Assembly (NCBI GenBank): GCA_964655175.1 | Contig: CAZZLY010000025.1 | Location: forward strand, 1-36,751 | Direction of reading: 5' to 3' | DNA length: 36,751 nt | Origin: JAIOPA01 sp964655175 | GTDB lineage: Bacteria; Eisenbacteria; RBG-16-71-46 | Shown: positions 24,488 through 32,592 of the stretch, in pieces | Numbering within the stretch: position 1 is the first letter of the stretch | Layout: every line of letters starts with the position of its first letter | Position numbers and translations under genes: made by a program | Notes under the pieces: generated by a model | The model's database searches: none | What the model saw: only the letters and a program-made list of their open reading frames with translations | What the model was told of the DNA's origin: nothing

Positions 24488-25369
24488 ATGTTCCGTCGCA
24501 TCGTGATCCCGATCGTCCTCGCGCTGCTGGTTCCCGGTCTCGCGCACGCGGGTCTCAAGGTGTGCGCCTCCACCACGGACCTGGCGTCCATCGCCGCGAG
24601 CGTCGGAGGGCCGTCCGTGGAGGTGTTCGCCATCGCGCGCCCCAGTTCGGACCCGCATCGCATCGAGGCGCTGCCGAGTCACATGCTCAAGGTGGCGCGC
24701 GCGCAGGTGTATCTGCGCGTCGGGCTGGGGCTCGATCCGTGGGCCGATGCGCTCGTGGACGGGTCGCGCAATTCCAAGTTGGTCATCGTGGATTGCTCAC
24801 GCGGCGTGCGCGTGCTCGAGAAGCCCACGGGCAAGGTGGACGCCTCGATGGGCGACGTACACCCGGATGGCAATCCGCACTACTGGCTCGACCCGCGCAA
24901 CGGCGCGATCGTCGCGCGCACGGTGGCGGAGGCGTTCGCGCGCGTGGACCCCGCGAACGCCGCCGCCTATCGCGCACGCGCCGAAGCGTTCGCACAGGAG
25001 GCCGCCGCGACCTGGAAGCGCACGGCCGATCGCGCGGCGCGACTGACGTCGCGACAGGTGTACACGTACCATCGCTCGTGGACCTACTTCGCGGACGCGT
25101 TCGGGCTCGAGGTGTTGGACACCGTCGAACCCGTGCCGGGCATCCCGCCCACCGCGCGACACCTCGCCGATCTGGTCGCGCAGGCGCGCGCGCGCAAGGT
25201 GGCCGTGCTCATCCAGGAGCCGTACTTCCCGCTCGACGGCGGACGGTTCCTGTCGCGTGAGGCCAACGTGCGGCAGATCGTGCAGGCGGCCTCGTGCGAG
25301 AGCGGGACGGCGGGGGCGTACCTGTCGCACTTCGACGTGATCATGGACGCCCTGTCGGGAGGGAAGTGA
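24488..25369 (+). CDS. Metal ABC transporter substrate-binding protein (ZnuA/TroA family)
   Basis: 293 residues, typical length. The signal peptide is MFRRIVIPIVLALLVPGLAH, cut near AHA/GLK. Cluster A-I metal-binding landmarks: SSDPHRIE (His57), GDVHPDGNPHYWLDPRNG (His131), VYTYHRSWTYF (His195) and LIQEPYF (possible fourth ligand region). Three His ligands point to zinc rather than manganese, where a carboxylate replaces the third His. There is no long His-rich loop. AGGAGG overlaps the previous stop region, 5 nt before the ATG. Its TGA shares one base with the permease ATG (TGATG), so translation is coupled. Confidence 0.9.
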   Translation: MFRRIVIPIVLALLVPGLAHAGLKVCASTTDLASIAASVGGPSVEVFAIARPSSDPHRIEALPSHMLKVARAQVYLRVGLGLDPWADALVDGSRNSKLVIVDCSRGVRVLEKPTGKVDASMGDVHPDGNPHYWLDPRNGAIVARTVAEAFARVDPANAAAYRARAEAFAQEAAATWKRTADRAARLTSRQVYTYHRSWTYFADAFGLEVLDTVEPVPGIPPTARHLADLVAQARARKVAVLIQEPYFPLDGGRFLSREANVRQIVQAASCESGTAGAYLSHFDVIMDALSGGK

Positions 25370-26202
25370 TGTTCGACGCACTCCAGTTGCCGTTCCTGCA
25401 GTGGGCCGCGCTCGCGGCGCTCGTCCTCGCCGGCATCCACGCGTATCTGGGCTTCCACATCGTGCGGCGCGGCGTGCTGTTCGTGGACCTGGCGCTCGCG
25501 CAGATGGCGGCCCTCGGGGTCTCGCTCGCGATCGTGCTGGGCCACGAGCACGACGAGGTGGGTTCGTACCTGCTCGCGTTCGGTATGACCGTGCTGGGTG
25601 CGGCGCTGTTCGCGTGGCTGCGCGGCCGCGCCAAGCACGCACCGCTCGAGGCGTTCATCGGTATCGTGTTCGCGACCGCGCAGGCGCTGGCGTTCCTGCT
25701 GCTCGAGAAGACGCCCACCGGCCCCGAGCATCTCAAGGAGACGCTCGTGGGTTCGCTGTTCACGGTGGAGCCGGGGCACATCGCGGTCGTCGCGGCGCTC
25801 TACGCGATCGTCGCGCTCGTCCACGTGTTCCTTCGCAAGCCGTTCTTCGAGATCACGAACGACGCCGACGCTGCGGTGGCGCGTGGCCGCAACCTGTTCC
25901 TGTGGGACTTCCTGTTCTACGTGACGTTCGGCGTCGTGGTCACCTCGGCCGTGCAGATCGCGGGCGTCCTGCTGGTGTTCGGCTTCCTGGTCATCCCGGC
26001 GGTCGCGGGCGTCATGGCGAGCTCGCGCACGGGTGTGGCGCTGGCGATGGGGTGGGTGTTCGCGATCGTGGGCAGCGTGCTCGGGCTCGTCATGAGCGTG
26101 AGCTTCGACATGCCCGCCGCACCCAGCATCCTGGTCACGCTGACCGGACTGCTCGTGGTCCAGGGGCTCGTGCAGGCGGTGACGCGCTACGCGCGACGTT
26201 GA
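25369..26202 (+). CDS. Metal ABC transporter permease (ZnuB / ABC-3 family)
   Basis: 277 residues, about eight hydrophobic segments. It forms the membrane channel through which metal delivered by the binding protein crosses the inner membrane. Family landmarks: GIHAYLGFHIVRRGVLFVDLALAQMAALG near the N-terminus, shown here as one conserved block of about 30 residues, then EAFIGIVFATAQALAFLLL and AGVLLVFGFLVIPAVAGVM. A His/Asp patch (GHEHDEVGSY) faces a loop and may handle metal. The gene ends at a convergent hairpin. No ATPase gene follows, so the transporter needs an ATPase encoded elsewhere. Confidence 0.9.
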   Translation: MFDALQLPFLQWAALAALVLAGIHAYLGFHIVRRGVLFVDLALAQMAALGVSLAIVLGHEHDEVGSYLLAFGMTVLGAALFAWLRGRAKHAPLEAFIGIVFATAQALAFLLLEKTPTGPEHLKETLVGSLFTVEPGHIAVVAALYAIVALVHVFLRKPFFEITNDADAAVARGRNLFLWDFLFYVTFGVVVTSAVQIAGVLLVFGFLVIPAVAGVMASSRTGVALAMGWVFAIVGSVLGLVMSVSFDMPAAPSILVTLTGLLVVQGLVQAVTRYARR

Positions 26203-26217
26203 TCGCCCCGTGTGACG

Positions 26218-26237
26218 GCGGGTGGGTGAACACCCGC
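26218..26237. terminator. Hairpin between convergent genes
   Basis: GCGGGTG (26218-26224) pairs with CACCCGC (26231-26237) around a 6-nt loop; flanking GACG/CGTC extend it with one bulge. It lies between the permease stop and the stop of the minus-strand gene, so it may serve both. Confidence 0.5.
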
Positions 26238-26250
26238 TCGTCGGCACCGG

Positions 26251-27684
26251 CTAGAACCGCGTCGTCAGCCGCAGCATGGGCGGCGGGCTCTCGCGCCACG
26301 TCGCGGGGCCCTCGCCGAAGGCGGCCAGTGCGCCCTCGGGGGCGAGCTCGAACCGCCAACTCGACGCATCGTCGCGGGGATGCTTGATGCGACGGGTGAT
26401 CGAGCCGTAGGTGACGTGGTAGCCCACGAGGGCTCCCGCGGTCGCCGCGATCCAGAAGCCGCGGGACGTGTGGTTGTTGCTGAGCGCCGAGACGCCCAGG
26501 CCCATGATGGCGCCCGCGCCCGTGCCCAACTGCAGACTCACGCCGTCGCTGGGCTGGAAGTTGTAGTCGGCCACCTGTCGGTCGCCGTACCACAGCCCGA
26601 GGAGCGACCCGGAGAGCAGCGCGGCCGAGTACACGCGCGGATCCCGGTGGTGCGGCTTCTGCGTCACGTCCGCGATCGTGGTGCCGACGAGGATGCCCAG
26701 ATAGCCCATGTTGCGCATGATGAGCGCGTCGCCGTACGTGTACGGGCGGTTCGATCCGAGCACGTGACCCACCGCGAGCCCCGTCCACGAGCCCGCGAGC
26801 ATGGCGCGCGAACGCCCCGGACTCCATTCGACACGGTCGGAACCGCTCAGGGCCGCGACGTTGTAGCCCCACAGGAACCCGAAGTCGCCACCCGTGGCGA
26901 TCGTCGCGGTCGTGCCGGCGCTGAGGCCGTTGCCGCGCGCCCACATGTAGCCCGCATAGCCCTCGAGCACGCTCACCGTGAGCATGGCCGCCACCGCGTC
27001 GCGTCGCACCTGGCGATCGAGCACGTCGTGACTCATGGGGTCGGCCAGCAGCAGGCCGTGCGCCAGACCGCGCGTCGAGCCGTACAGCGACAGTGACGTC
27101 ATGGACGAGGTGAGCGCCGTGTTCTGGCTCGCGAGCCACGGGATGATGAAACTGGCGCCCGTGCTCACGACGTAGGCACCGGCCGCGGGCAGCCCCATGG
27201 GCAGGTCCAGGATGTACGGCACCGCGGGACCGTAGAACATCACGCCGAGGCCGGCGTTCTGCGTCAGGAACCCGCGGCGCGCGACCTTGTCGAGCGTGTC
27301 CGGCTCGAGCGGCAGGTGTTGCAGCCGATCCCCGATCACGTGACGCAGATGCGCGACGTCGTCGCGCGTGAGTTCGACGCTCGCGCGCTTGATGTCGTTG
27401 GGACCCGCGGTGCTCACCTCGAGCACGAACGACGAGTCCTCGCGCGTGAACAGCCGCGCCGCCGAATAGCCGGGGAAGGGCGCCAGCAGGCTGTCGAGTG
27501 CGGCCATGCGCAGCTGCTTCACGCGGATGGGCCGCAGCACGCGCGTCGTGCCGGCACTGTCGAACGGCACCGTGACCTGTGCGGCCCGCACGCTCGGCGT
27601 CACGCAGGTCAGCGCGACGAGCACGGTGAGCCCCAGCGACCGCAGGAACTCGCCGCGCGGGGCCCGGGGCACCGGACCGATCAT
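26251..27684 (-). CDS. Hypothetical exported membrane protein
   Basis: 477 residues, family not recognised. An N-terminal signal (SLGLTVLVALTCVTPSVRAA) precedes a soluble part of about 120 residues (RVKQLRMAALDSLLAPFPGY, VELTRDDVAHLRHVIGDRL). The rest alternates hydrophobic, glycine-rich stretches (GFLWGYNVAAL, GIMVG-like turns, GTGAGAIMGLGVSALSNN) and ends in PMLRLTTRF with a C-terminal Phe, as outer-membrane proteins often do. An outer-membrane or integral-membrane location is likely. ATGA at 27681-27684 overlaps the stop of the SpmA-SpmB gene upstream, so it is translationally coupled. No catalytic motif is visible. Confidence 0.75.
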   Translation of the reverse strand: MIGPVPRAPRGEFLRSLGLTVLVALTCVTPSVRAAQVTVPFDSAGTTRVLRPIRVKQLRMAALDSLLAPFPGYSAARLFTREDSSFVLEVSTAGPNDIKRASVELTRDDVAHLRHVIGDRLQHLPLEPDTLDKVARRGFLTQNAGLGVMFYGPAVPYILDLPMGLPAAGAYVVSTGASFIIPWLASQNTALTSSMTSLSLYGSTRGLAHGLLLADPMSHDVLDRQVRRDAVAAMLTVSVLEGYAGYMWARGNGLSAGTTATIATGGDFGFLWGYNVAALSGSDRVEWSPGRSRAMLAGSWTGLAVGHVLGSNRPYTYGDALIMRNMGYLGILVGTTIADVTQKPHHRDPRVYSAALLSGSLLGLWYGDRQVADYNFQPSDGVSLQLGTGAGAIMGLGVSALSNNHTSRGFWIAATAGALVGYHVTYGSITRRIKHPRDDASSWRFELAPEGALAAFGEGPATWRESPPPMLRLTTRF

Positions 27685-28922
27685 CCGAAGAACAGGTAGC
27701 TCACGAGCACGGCGGCGATCACGCCCACCGTCTCGGCGGCGAGGGCGCAGGCGAGCGCATGCCGCGTCTTCCTCACGCCGACACTGCCGAAGTACACCGC
27801 GAGCACGTAGAAGGTGGTCTCGGTGCTGCCCTGGATGACGCACGACAGACGACCCGCGAACGAGTCCGCGCCCAGCGTCTTCATGGTCTCGACCATCATG
27901 CCGCGCGCGCCACCGCCCGAGAGCGGCTTGATGAGCGCGGTCGGCATGGCGTCCACCCAGCGCGTGTCGATCGCCAGTTGACCCACGCCGTGCTTGATGG
28001 CCGTCAACAGCATGTCGAGCACGCCGCTCGCGCGCAGAGCACCCACCGCGACGAGCATGGCGACCAGATAGGGGATGATCCCGACCGCGGTCTGGAACCC
28101 CTCCTTGGCGCCTTCGACGAACGTCTCGTACACCGGGATGCGCTTGACGAGCCCGGCCACCAGGAACGTGCCGATGAGCGTGACGAGCACGACGTTGGCG
28201 AGCAACCCGGACTGCACCGCGACCTGATCGGTGCTGAGGCGCGAGAAGTGCCACACGAGCCCGCCCATGAGGGCGGTGAGCCCGCCGAGCCAGCCCAACA
28301 CGACGCCGTTGAACAGGTTGATGCGCTGGATCGAGGCCACCAGGAGCAGCCCGAACAGGTCGCTGATGTAGGTCGCGATCAGGATGGGCACGAACACGTC
28401 GGCGGGGTTGGCGGCGCCCAGCTGCTGGCGGAACGTCATGATCGAGATGGGCACGAGCGTGACCGACGAGGCGTTCATGACCATGAACAGCACCATCGCG
28501 TCGGAGGCCACTTCGGGCGTCTTGTTGAGCCCCTGCAGCTCCTTCATGGCCTTGAGCCCGAGCGGCGTGGCGGCGTTGTCGAGCCCCAGCATGTTGGCCG
28601 AGCGGTTCATGACGATCGCGCCCGAGGCGGGATGTCCGGCCGGGATGTCCGGGAACAGGCGGCGGAACAGCGGTCCCACGAGGCGGGCGATGAGGTCCGT
28701 GACCCCGCCCTTCTCGGCGATGCGCATGAGGCCGAGCCACAGCGTCATGACGCCGGTGAGCCCGATCGAGATCTCGAACGCCGTCTTGGACGAGTCGAAC
28801 AGCGCGGTCACCGTGTTCTTGAGGGCATCGGGGACGAGCCCGGTGCGGTCGAACACGAACGCGGCGACGAACGCGATCAGGAAGAACGCGGCCCACAGGT
28901 AATTGAGCATGGCGCGCAGCAT
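27681..28922 (-). CDS. Fused SpmA-SpmB protein (nucleoside recognition / gate domains)
   Basis: 413 residues. The N-terminal half carries the SpmA signature (NRSANMLGLDNAATPLGLKA, then MKELQGLNKTPE). The C-terminal half carries the SpmB signature (ALIKPLSGGGARGMM, GADSF, STETTFYVLAVYFGSVGV, KTRHA). Both halves are strongly hydrophobic. In Bacillus, spmA and spmB are separate genes affecting spore core dehydration; fused forms occur in many non-sporulating bacteria and their transport role is unknown. Two starts are possible, ATG at 28922 and ATG at 28910; neither has a clear Shine-Dalgarno. It is the first gene of a two-gene minus operon. Confidence 0.88.
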   Translation of the reverse strand: MLRAMLNYLWAAFFLIAFVAAFVFDRTGLVPDALKNTVTALFDSSKTAFEISIGLTGVMTLWLGLMRIAEKGGVTDLIARLVGPLFRRLFPDIPAGHPASGAIVMNRSANMLGLDNAATPLGLKAMKELQGLNKTPEVASDAMVLFMVMNASSVTLVPISIMTFRQQLGAANPADVFVPILIATYISDLFGLLLVASIQRINLFNGVVLGWLGGLTALMGGLVWHFSRLSTDQVAVQSGLLANVVLVTLIGTFLVAGLVKRIPVYETFVEGAKEGFQTAVGIIPYLVAMLVAVGALRASGVLDMLLTAIKHGVGQLAIDTRWVDAMPTALIKPLSGGGARGMMVETMKTLGADSFAGRLSCVIQGSTETTFYVLAVYFGSVGVRKTRHALACALAAETVGVIAAVLVSYLFFG

Positions 28923-29055
28923 GGTGGGCGTCGTGGGGGAGCGTCAAGCGTTTCCTCGTGTCGAACGCGCGTGCACCACGTCGAACACGAGCGACCTGCG
29001 CGCACGACGGCGCGCGTGCACGACGATCCGTGCGCTCGACGTGACGTGCACCGGG

Positions 29056-29085
29056 TTGACGCGAGGGCGATGCGCGCGGCATCCT
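29056..29085 (+). promoter_or_regulatory. Candidate promoter for the 29179 gene
   Basis: TTGACG (29056-29061), 18 nt, CATCCT (29080-29085). The -35 is a 5/6 match and the -10 is weak. It lies in the 256-bp gap between divergent genes and would give a leader of about 87 nt. Confidence 0.35.
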
Positions 29086-29178
29086 GCCCTCGCCGCCAAT
29101 TGCGTTTCCATCGGACGACACCTCCGGGCGGTCTCGGGATCCCAAGGATGGGATCCATCACGAGTAGGAGGATCCCTC

Positions 29179-29460
29179 ATGTCACCGCGTGTCCTGGGGC
29201 CGACGTTCGGTCGTCCCGCTGCCGCCCTTTCGGGTCGGCCGTTGCTCATCGCCCTCGCGTGCGTCGCCATCGTCTCGGCCGCCTGGGGCCTGTTCATGCA
29301 CAGCGGCTGGGTCGCGGCCACCACCGCTGGGTTGGGCCTGCTGCCCCTGTGGGGCGCCGACCACGCGCGCGAGACGTTCGAGGGGCGGTTCCGCTTCACG
29401 CTGCTCGCCGGCGGGCTCATGGCCGCGCTGCAGCTGGGCTTCAACGTCTGGCGCGGCTGA
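29179..29460 (+). CDS. Small hypothetical membrane protein
   Basis: 93 residues, family not recognised. The start at 29179 is well supported by AGGAGG 7 nt upstream. Three hydrophobic segments are visible (LLIALACVAIVSAAWGLFM, WVAATTAGLGLLPLW and FTLLAGGLMAALQLGFNVW), separated by short polar turns (HARETFEGRF). It precedes the DUF2723 gene by 22 nt and is probably co-transcribed with it, so it may be a partner subunit. Confidence 0.7.
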   Translation: MSPRVLGPTFGRPAAALSGRPLLIALACVAIVSAAWGLFMHSGWVAATTAGLGLLPLWGADHARETFEGRFRFTLLAGGLMAALQLGFNVWRG

Positions 29461-29482
29461 TCCCGCGCCCCGAACCCAGCGC

Positions 29483-31111
29483 ATGACGTCCCCGCGAGAG
29501 GCGCGAACGAAGCGCTCCGTGCGCGCGACCGCACCGGTTGCGACCCCCGCCGCCGCGATCGCCGCGCGGTGGTCGGCGCTGGTCGGGCTGGCCGTGTTCG
29601 CGCTCTATGCCGTGCTCGCGCCGCCGGTGGCGGGCGACAAGGACTCGAGCGAGTTCATCCTCGTGCTGGCGCGACTGGGTACGCCGCACCCCACGGGTTA
29701 TCCGCTCTACACGTTGCTCGGGCACCTGTTCGTGCTCGCGGCGCACGCCGTGGGCGTGGGCTGGGATCGCGCCGGCAATCTATGGAGCGCGGTCGGTGGT
29801 GCGACGGCCATGGGACTGTTGCACGCGCTCGCGGCGCGATTGCTCGCGCGCGAGGGGGTGACCGCGCGCGCGGCGGGAGCGCTCGCGCTGCTGCCCGTCG
29901 CCGCGTTCGCGCTCAACCCGCTCGTGACCATGGAGACCACGCTCGCCGAGGTGAACGCGTTCCACCTGGCGTGGGTCGTGGGTGCGATGCTCGTGACGCT
30001 GTGGGCGAGCGATCGGCTGGCCCGGCCCGACGCGACCGGCGCCGACGATGCGCACACGTTGATCGTGGCCGGACTCGTGTTGGGGCTGGGGCTCGCGCAC
30101 CATGCGACCAGCGTGTTCGTGCTGGTACCCGCCTGGCTCGCGCTGGCGTGGCAGGCGCGCACGGCGGGCCGCCTCGCCGCGCCCGCATGGATCGTGGCGG
30201 CCCTCGTCGTCGTGCTGCCGTGGAGCGCCAATCTGTGGACCGCCTGGCGGGTGTTCCATCCCGTCGAGCCGCACTGGCAGTCGCTCACGCCGACGTGGGC
30301 CGCCTGGTGGCGACACGTCACGGGCGCCGAGTACCGCGTCTATCTGGGTTCGTTCGCGCCGTCCGAGGTGCAGCGGCACGCGCTCGCGACGCACCTGTGG
30401 CCGTGGCTCGCGCCGGCCGCCGCGTGCGCACTGTGGTGGGCGTTCCGTGGCCGCGGCACGCGCCCCGCGGTGCGCCTGGCGTGGCTCACGGGCGCGATCG
30501 CCGCGTTCGTCTACGCGCGGTCGTACGGCGTCGGCGATCCGTCGTCGTACTTCCTGCCGTCGCTGTTGTTGTGCACGGCCACCGTGCCGGCCGCGCTCAC
30601 GATGCTGCGGCGCCACGCACGGCCGCTGGCGGTGGTGGCCGCGCTCGCGCTCGTGGCGCAGGACGTGGCGTGGTTCCGACTGGCCGAGCGGCGCATCGAC
30701 GTGTACGTGCGTTTCGAGCGGGAGGTGCACGCGATGTGGCGCGCGATCCCGTATTCGAGCGGGTTCGTGATGTGGCCGAGCGACATGGTGCACCGCCTGC
30801 ACAAGTACCAGTGGCTCGACGGCGACCGGCCCGGGCTCGACGTGATCAACCCGATCTCGCTCACGCACGACGGCCCACGCGCCGCGTTCGTGGCACGCCA
30901 CGGCTTCGACCCCGGCGATCGCGCGCGGCTCGAGGCGCGTCTGGCCGCGCATCCGCCGACGGGTCTGCGCGCGTTCTCCGAAGCGCTCGGCCTCGCGATC
31001 ATCGACGAGGTCAACGAGCACACGACCGAGCCCGTGATCCGCTTCCGCCCCGAGGTCCCCGAGCTCTACCAACTCGGCAAGCCCGCCGATTCGACCTCGA
31101 CCGCGCGCTGA
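29483..31111 (+). CDS. DUF2723 family integral membrane protein (probable protein O-glycosyltransferase-like)
   Basis: 542 residues with about 10-12 hydrophobic segments and a soluble C-terminal region. The family signature is near the N-terminus: DKDSSEFILVLARLGTPHPTG, then YPLYTLLGHLF; Asp, Glu and the HPTGYPL loop correspond to the conserved acidic/HPxGYPL site of GT-C type enzymes. Its eukaryotic relative TMEM260 is a protein O-mannosyltransferase, so lipid-linked sugar transfer to exported proteins is a fair guess. The C-terminal third (GFVMWPSDMVHRLHKYQW to EVPELYQLGK) looks periplasmic. Two exported giant proteins encoded in this window are possible acceptors. It ends before a strong hairpin. 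Confidence 0.8.
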   Translation: MTSPREARTKRSVRATAPVATPAAAIAARWSALVGLAVFALYAVLAPPVAGDKDSSEFILVLARLGTPHPTGYPLYTLLGHLFVLAAHAVGVGWDRAGNLWSAVGGATAMGLLHALAARLLAREGVTARAAGALALLPVAAFALNPLVTMETTLAEVNAFHLAWVVGAMLVTLWASDRLARPDATGADDAHTLIVAGLVLGLGLAHHATSVFVLVPAWLALAWQARTAGRLAAPAWIVAALVVVLPWSANLWTAWRVFHPVEPHWQSLTPTWAAWWRHVTGAEYRVYLGSFAPSEVQRHALATHLWPWLAPAAACALWWAFRGRGTRPAVRLAWLTGAIAAFVYARSYGVGDPSSYFLPSLLLCTATVPAALTMLRRHARPLAVVAALALVAQDVAWFRLAERRIDVYVRFEREVHAMWRAIPYSSGFVMWPSDMVHRLHKYQWLDGDRPGLDVINPISLTHDGPRAAFVARHGFDPGDRARLEARLAAHPPTGLRAFSEALGLAIIDEVNEHTTEPVIRFRPEVPELYQLGKPADSTSTAR

Positions 31112-31131
31112 CGCGCGAGACGCGCACGCAA

Positions 31132-31167
31132 GAACGCCCCCGTGACCTCGCGGTCACGGGGGCGTTC
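31132..31167. terminator. 16-bp perfect hairpin between convergent DUF2723 and rho genes
   Basis: GAACGCCCCCGTGACC (31132-31147) pairs perfectly with 31152-31167 around TCGC. GCGTCG follows on the plus strand; there is no U-tract on either strand. It starts with the same GAACG as the hairpin at 13337. Confidence 0.75.
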
Positions 31168-31188
31168 GCGTCGAAGCGGATCCGCGGT

Positions 31189-32592
31189 CTAGCTCTCGCC
31201 CACCCGCACGAGGTTGAAGAACTCCTCGTTGGTCTTGGTGCGGTTGAGTCGGTCCACCAGCTTGAGCATGGCCTCCTGCGGCGGCATCTGCACCAGGATG
31301 CGACGCAGCGCCTGGAAGATGCTGAGCTGCGCCGGAGCGATGAGCTTCTCCTCCTTGCGCGTGCCGCTCTTGGGGATGTCGATCGCCGGGAAGATGCGAC
31401 GCTCGGCGAGGTCGCGCGACAGGAAGATCTCGGAGTTACCGGTGCCCTTGAACTCCTCGAAGATGATCTGGTCCATGCGCGAACCCGTGTCCACCAGCGC
31501 CGTGCCGATGATCGTGAGCGAGCCACCGTTCTCGATCTTGCGCGCCGAGCCGAAGATCTGCCGCGGCGACTGCATGGCGTTGGAGTCGAGACCGCCCGAC
31601 ATCGTGCGCCCGCCGTTACCGGCGGCCGCGTTGTAGGCGCGCGCCAGACGGGTGATCGAGTCGAGCAGCAGCACGACGTCCTTGCCGGCGATGACCTCGC
31701 TCGCCACCTTGTGCATGGCGCGCTCGGCCGTCTGGATGTGCTCCTCGACGGTCTGGTCGCTCGAGGCCGCGATGACCTCGGCCGGCGTGTTGCGGATGAA
31801 GTCGGTGACCTCCTCGGGGCGCTCGTCCACGAGCAGCGCGTAGACCTTCACCTCGGGGTGGTTGTGCGCGATCGACGCGGCGATCGCCTGCAGGATGCGC
31901 GTCTTGCCGGCCTTGGGCGGCGCGACGAGCAGACAGCGCTGACCGCGACCGATGGGCGCGATCACGTCGATCGCGCGCCCGGTGACGTGGTCCCCCGAGG
32001 GCGGGTTCCCCTGACCCACGGGCAGTTCCATGATCAGGCGCTCCGTCGGGTCGAGCGCGGCACCGGCGTTCTGCAGGTCCTTGAGGATGTCGAGGCCCAG
32101 ACGCTGCGGACGGCTCGGACGGCCCTGCGGCTGGAAACCGCCGCCACCGCCACCGCCACCCCGACGACGCCGACCACGACGGCCACCGCCGCGTCCGTCC
32201 TGGTAACCCTGCGGCTGCTGCCAGCCCTGCTGCGGCTGCGGGCGCGGCTCGCCGCCCTGCGGCGCGCCACCCTGCGGCATGGGGGGATTGCCACCGCCAC
32301 GGCCGTTGCGGCCGCGACGACGACGACGGCGGTTCATGGGGCGGTCGTAACCGCCGCCACCGCCACCGTAACCGCCCTCGCTCGGGCCGCTCGGCGCGCC
32401 GTCGGACATCGGGGCGTCGCCACCGCCGTTCATGGAGACGGGCGGCGGGGAGGGCTCGGACGGGGGCGCGGGGGCGTCGTACGAACCGCCCGCGTCGGCC
32501 GCGGGAGCATCGAAGATCGTTCCTTCAGGGGCGGCCGCGGTACCTTCTGCGGCGGCGCGCTTGCCGCTGGGGCGGCGACGGCGTGGTCTCAT
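31189..32592 (-). CDS. rho: Transcription termination factor Rho, ATPase core with low-complexity N-terminus and no OB fold
   Basis: 467 residues. The ATG at 32592 has AAGGA 5 nt upstream. Residues about 164-467 are an intact Rho motor: PIGRGQRCLLVAPPKAGKT (Walker A, 224-231), LLVDERPEEVTDF, VVLLLDSITRLARAYN (Walker B), MSGGLDSNAM (Q loop), SLTIIGTALVDTGSRMD, FKGTGNSEIFLSR and GTRKEEKL (R loop region). Residues 1-163 are Gly/Arg/Gln/Pro-rich, including R-runs near 88-93 and 138-144 and G-runs. The helical Rho_N module and the cold-shock-like OB fold (GFGFLR, DIYVS) that form the primary RNA-binding site of known Rho are not recognisable. The IDR may bind RNA instead. The gene has its own strong promoter and a long leader. 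Confidence 0.95.
   Translation of the reverse strand: MRPRRRRPSGKRAAAEGTAAAPEGTIFDAPAADAGGSYDAPAPPSEPSPPPVSMNGGGDAPMSDGAPSGPSEGGYGGGGGGYDRPMNRRRRRRGRNGRGGGNPPMPQGGAPQGGEPRPQPQQGWQQPQGYQDGRGGGRRGRRRRGGGGGGGGFQPQGRPSRPQRLGLDILKDLQNAGAALDPTERLIMELPVGQGNPPSGDHVTGRAIDVIAPIGRGQRCLLVAPPKAGKTRILQAIAASIAHNHPEVKVYALLVDERPEEVTDFIRNTPAEVIAASSDQTVEEHIQTAERAMHKVASEVIAGKDVVLLLDSITRLARAYNAAAGNGGRTMSGGLDSNAMQSPRQIFGSARKIENGGSLTIIGTALVDTGSRMDQIIFEEFKGTGNSEIFLSRDLAERRIFPAIDIPKSGTRKEEKLIAPAQLSIFQALRRILVQMPPQEAMLKLVDRLNRTKTNEEFFNLVRVGES

Noticed and set aside
32130..32340. Simple-sequence array in the 5' part of rho as a possible CRISPR or DNA repeat
   Set aside because: It is in-frame Gly/Arg/Gln/Pro coding with irregular units; no constant repeat-spacer period.
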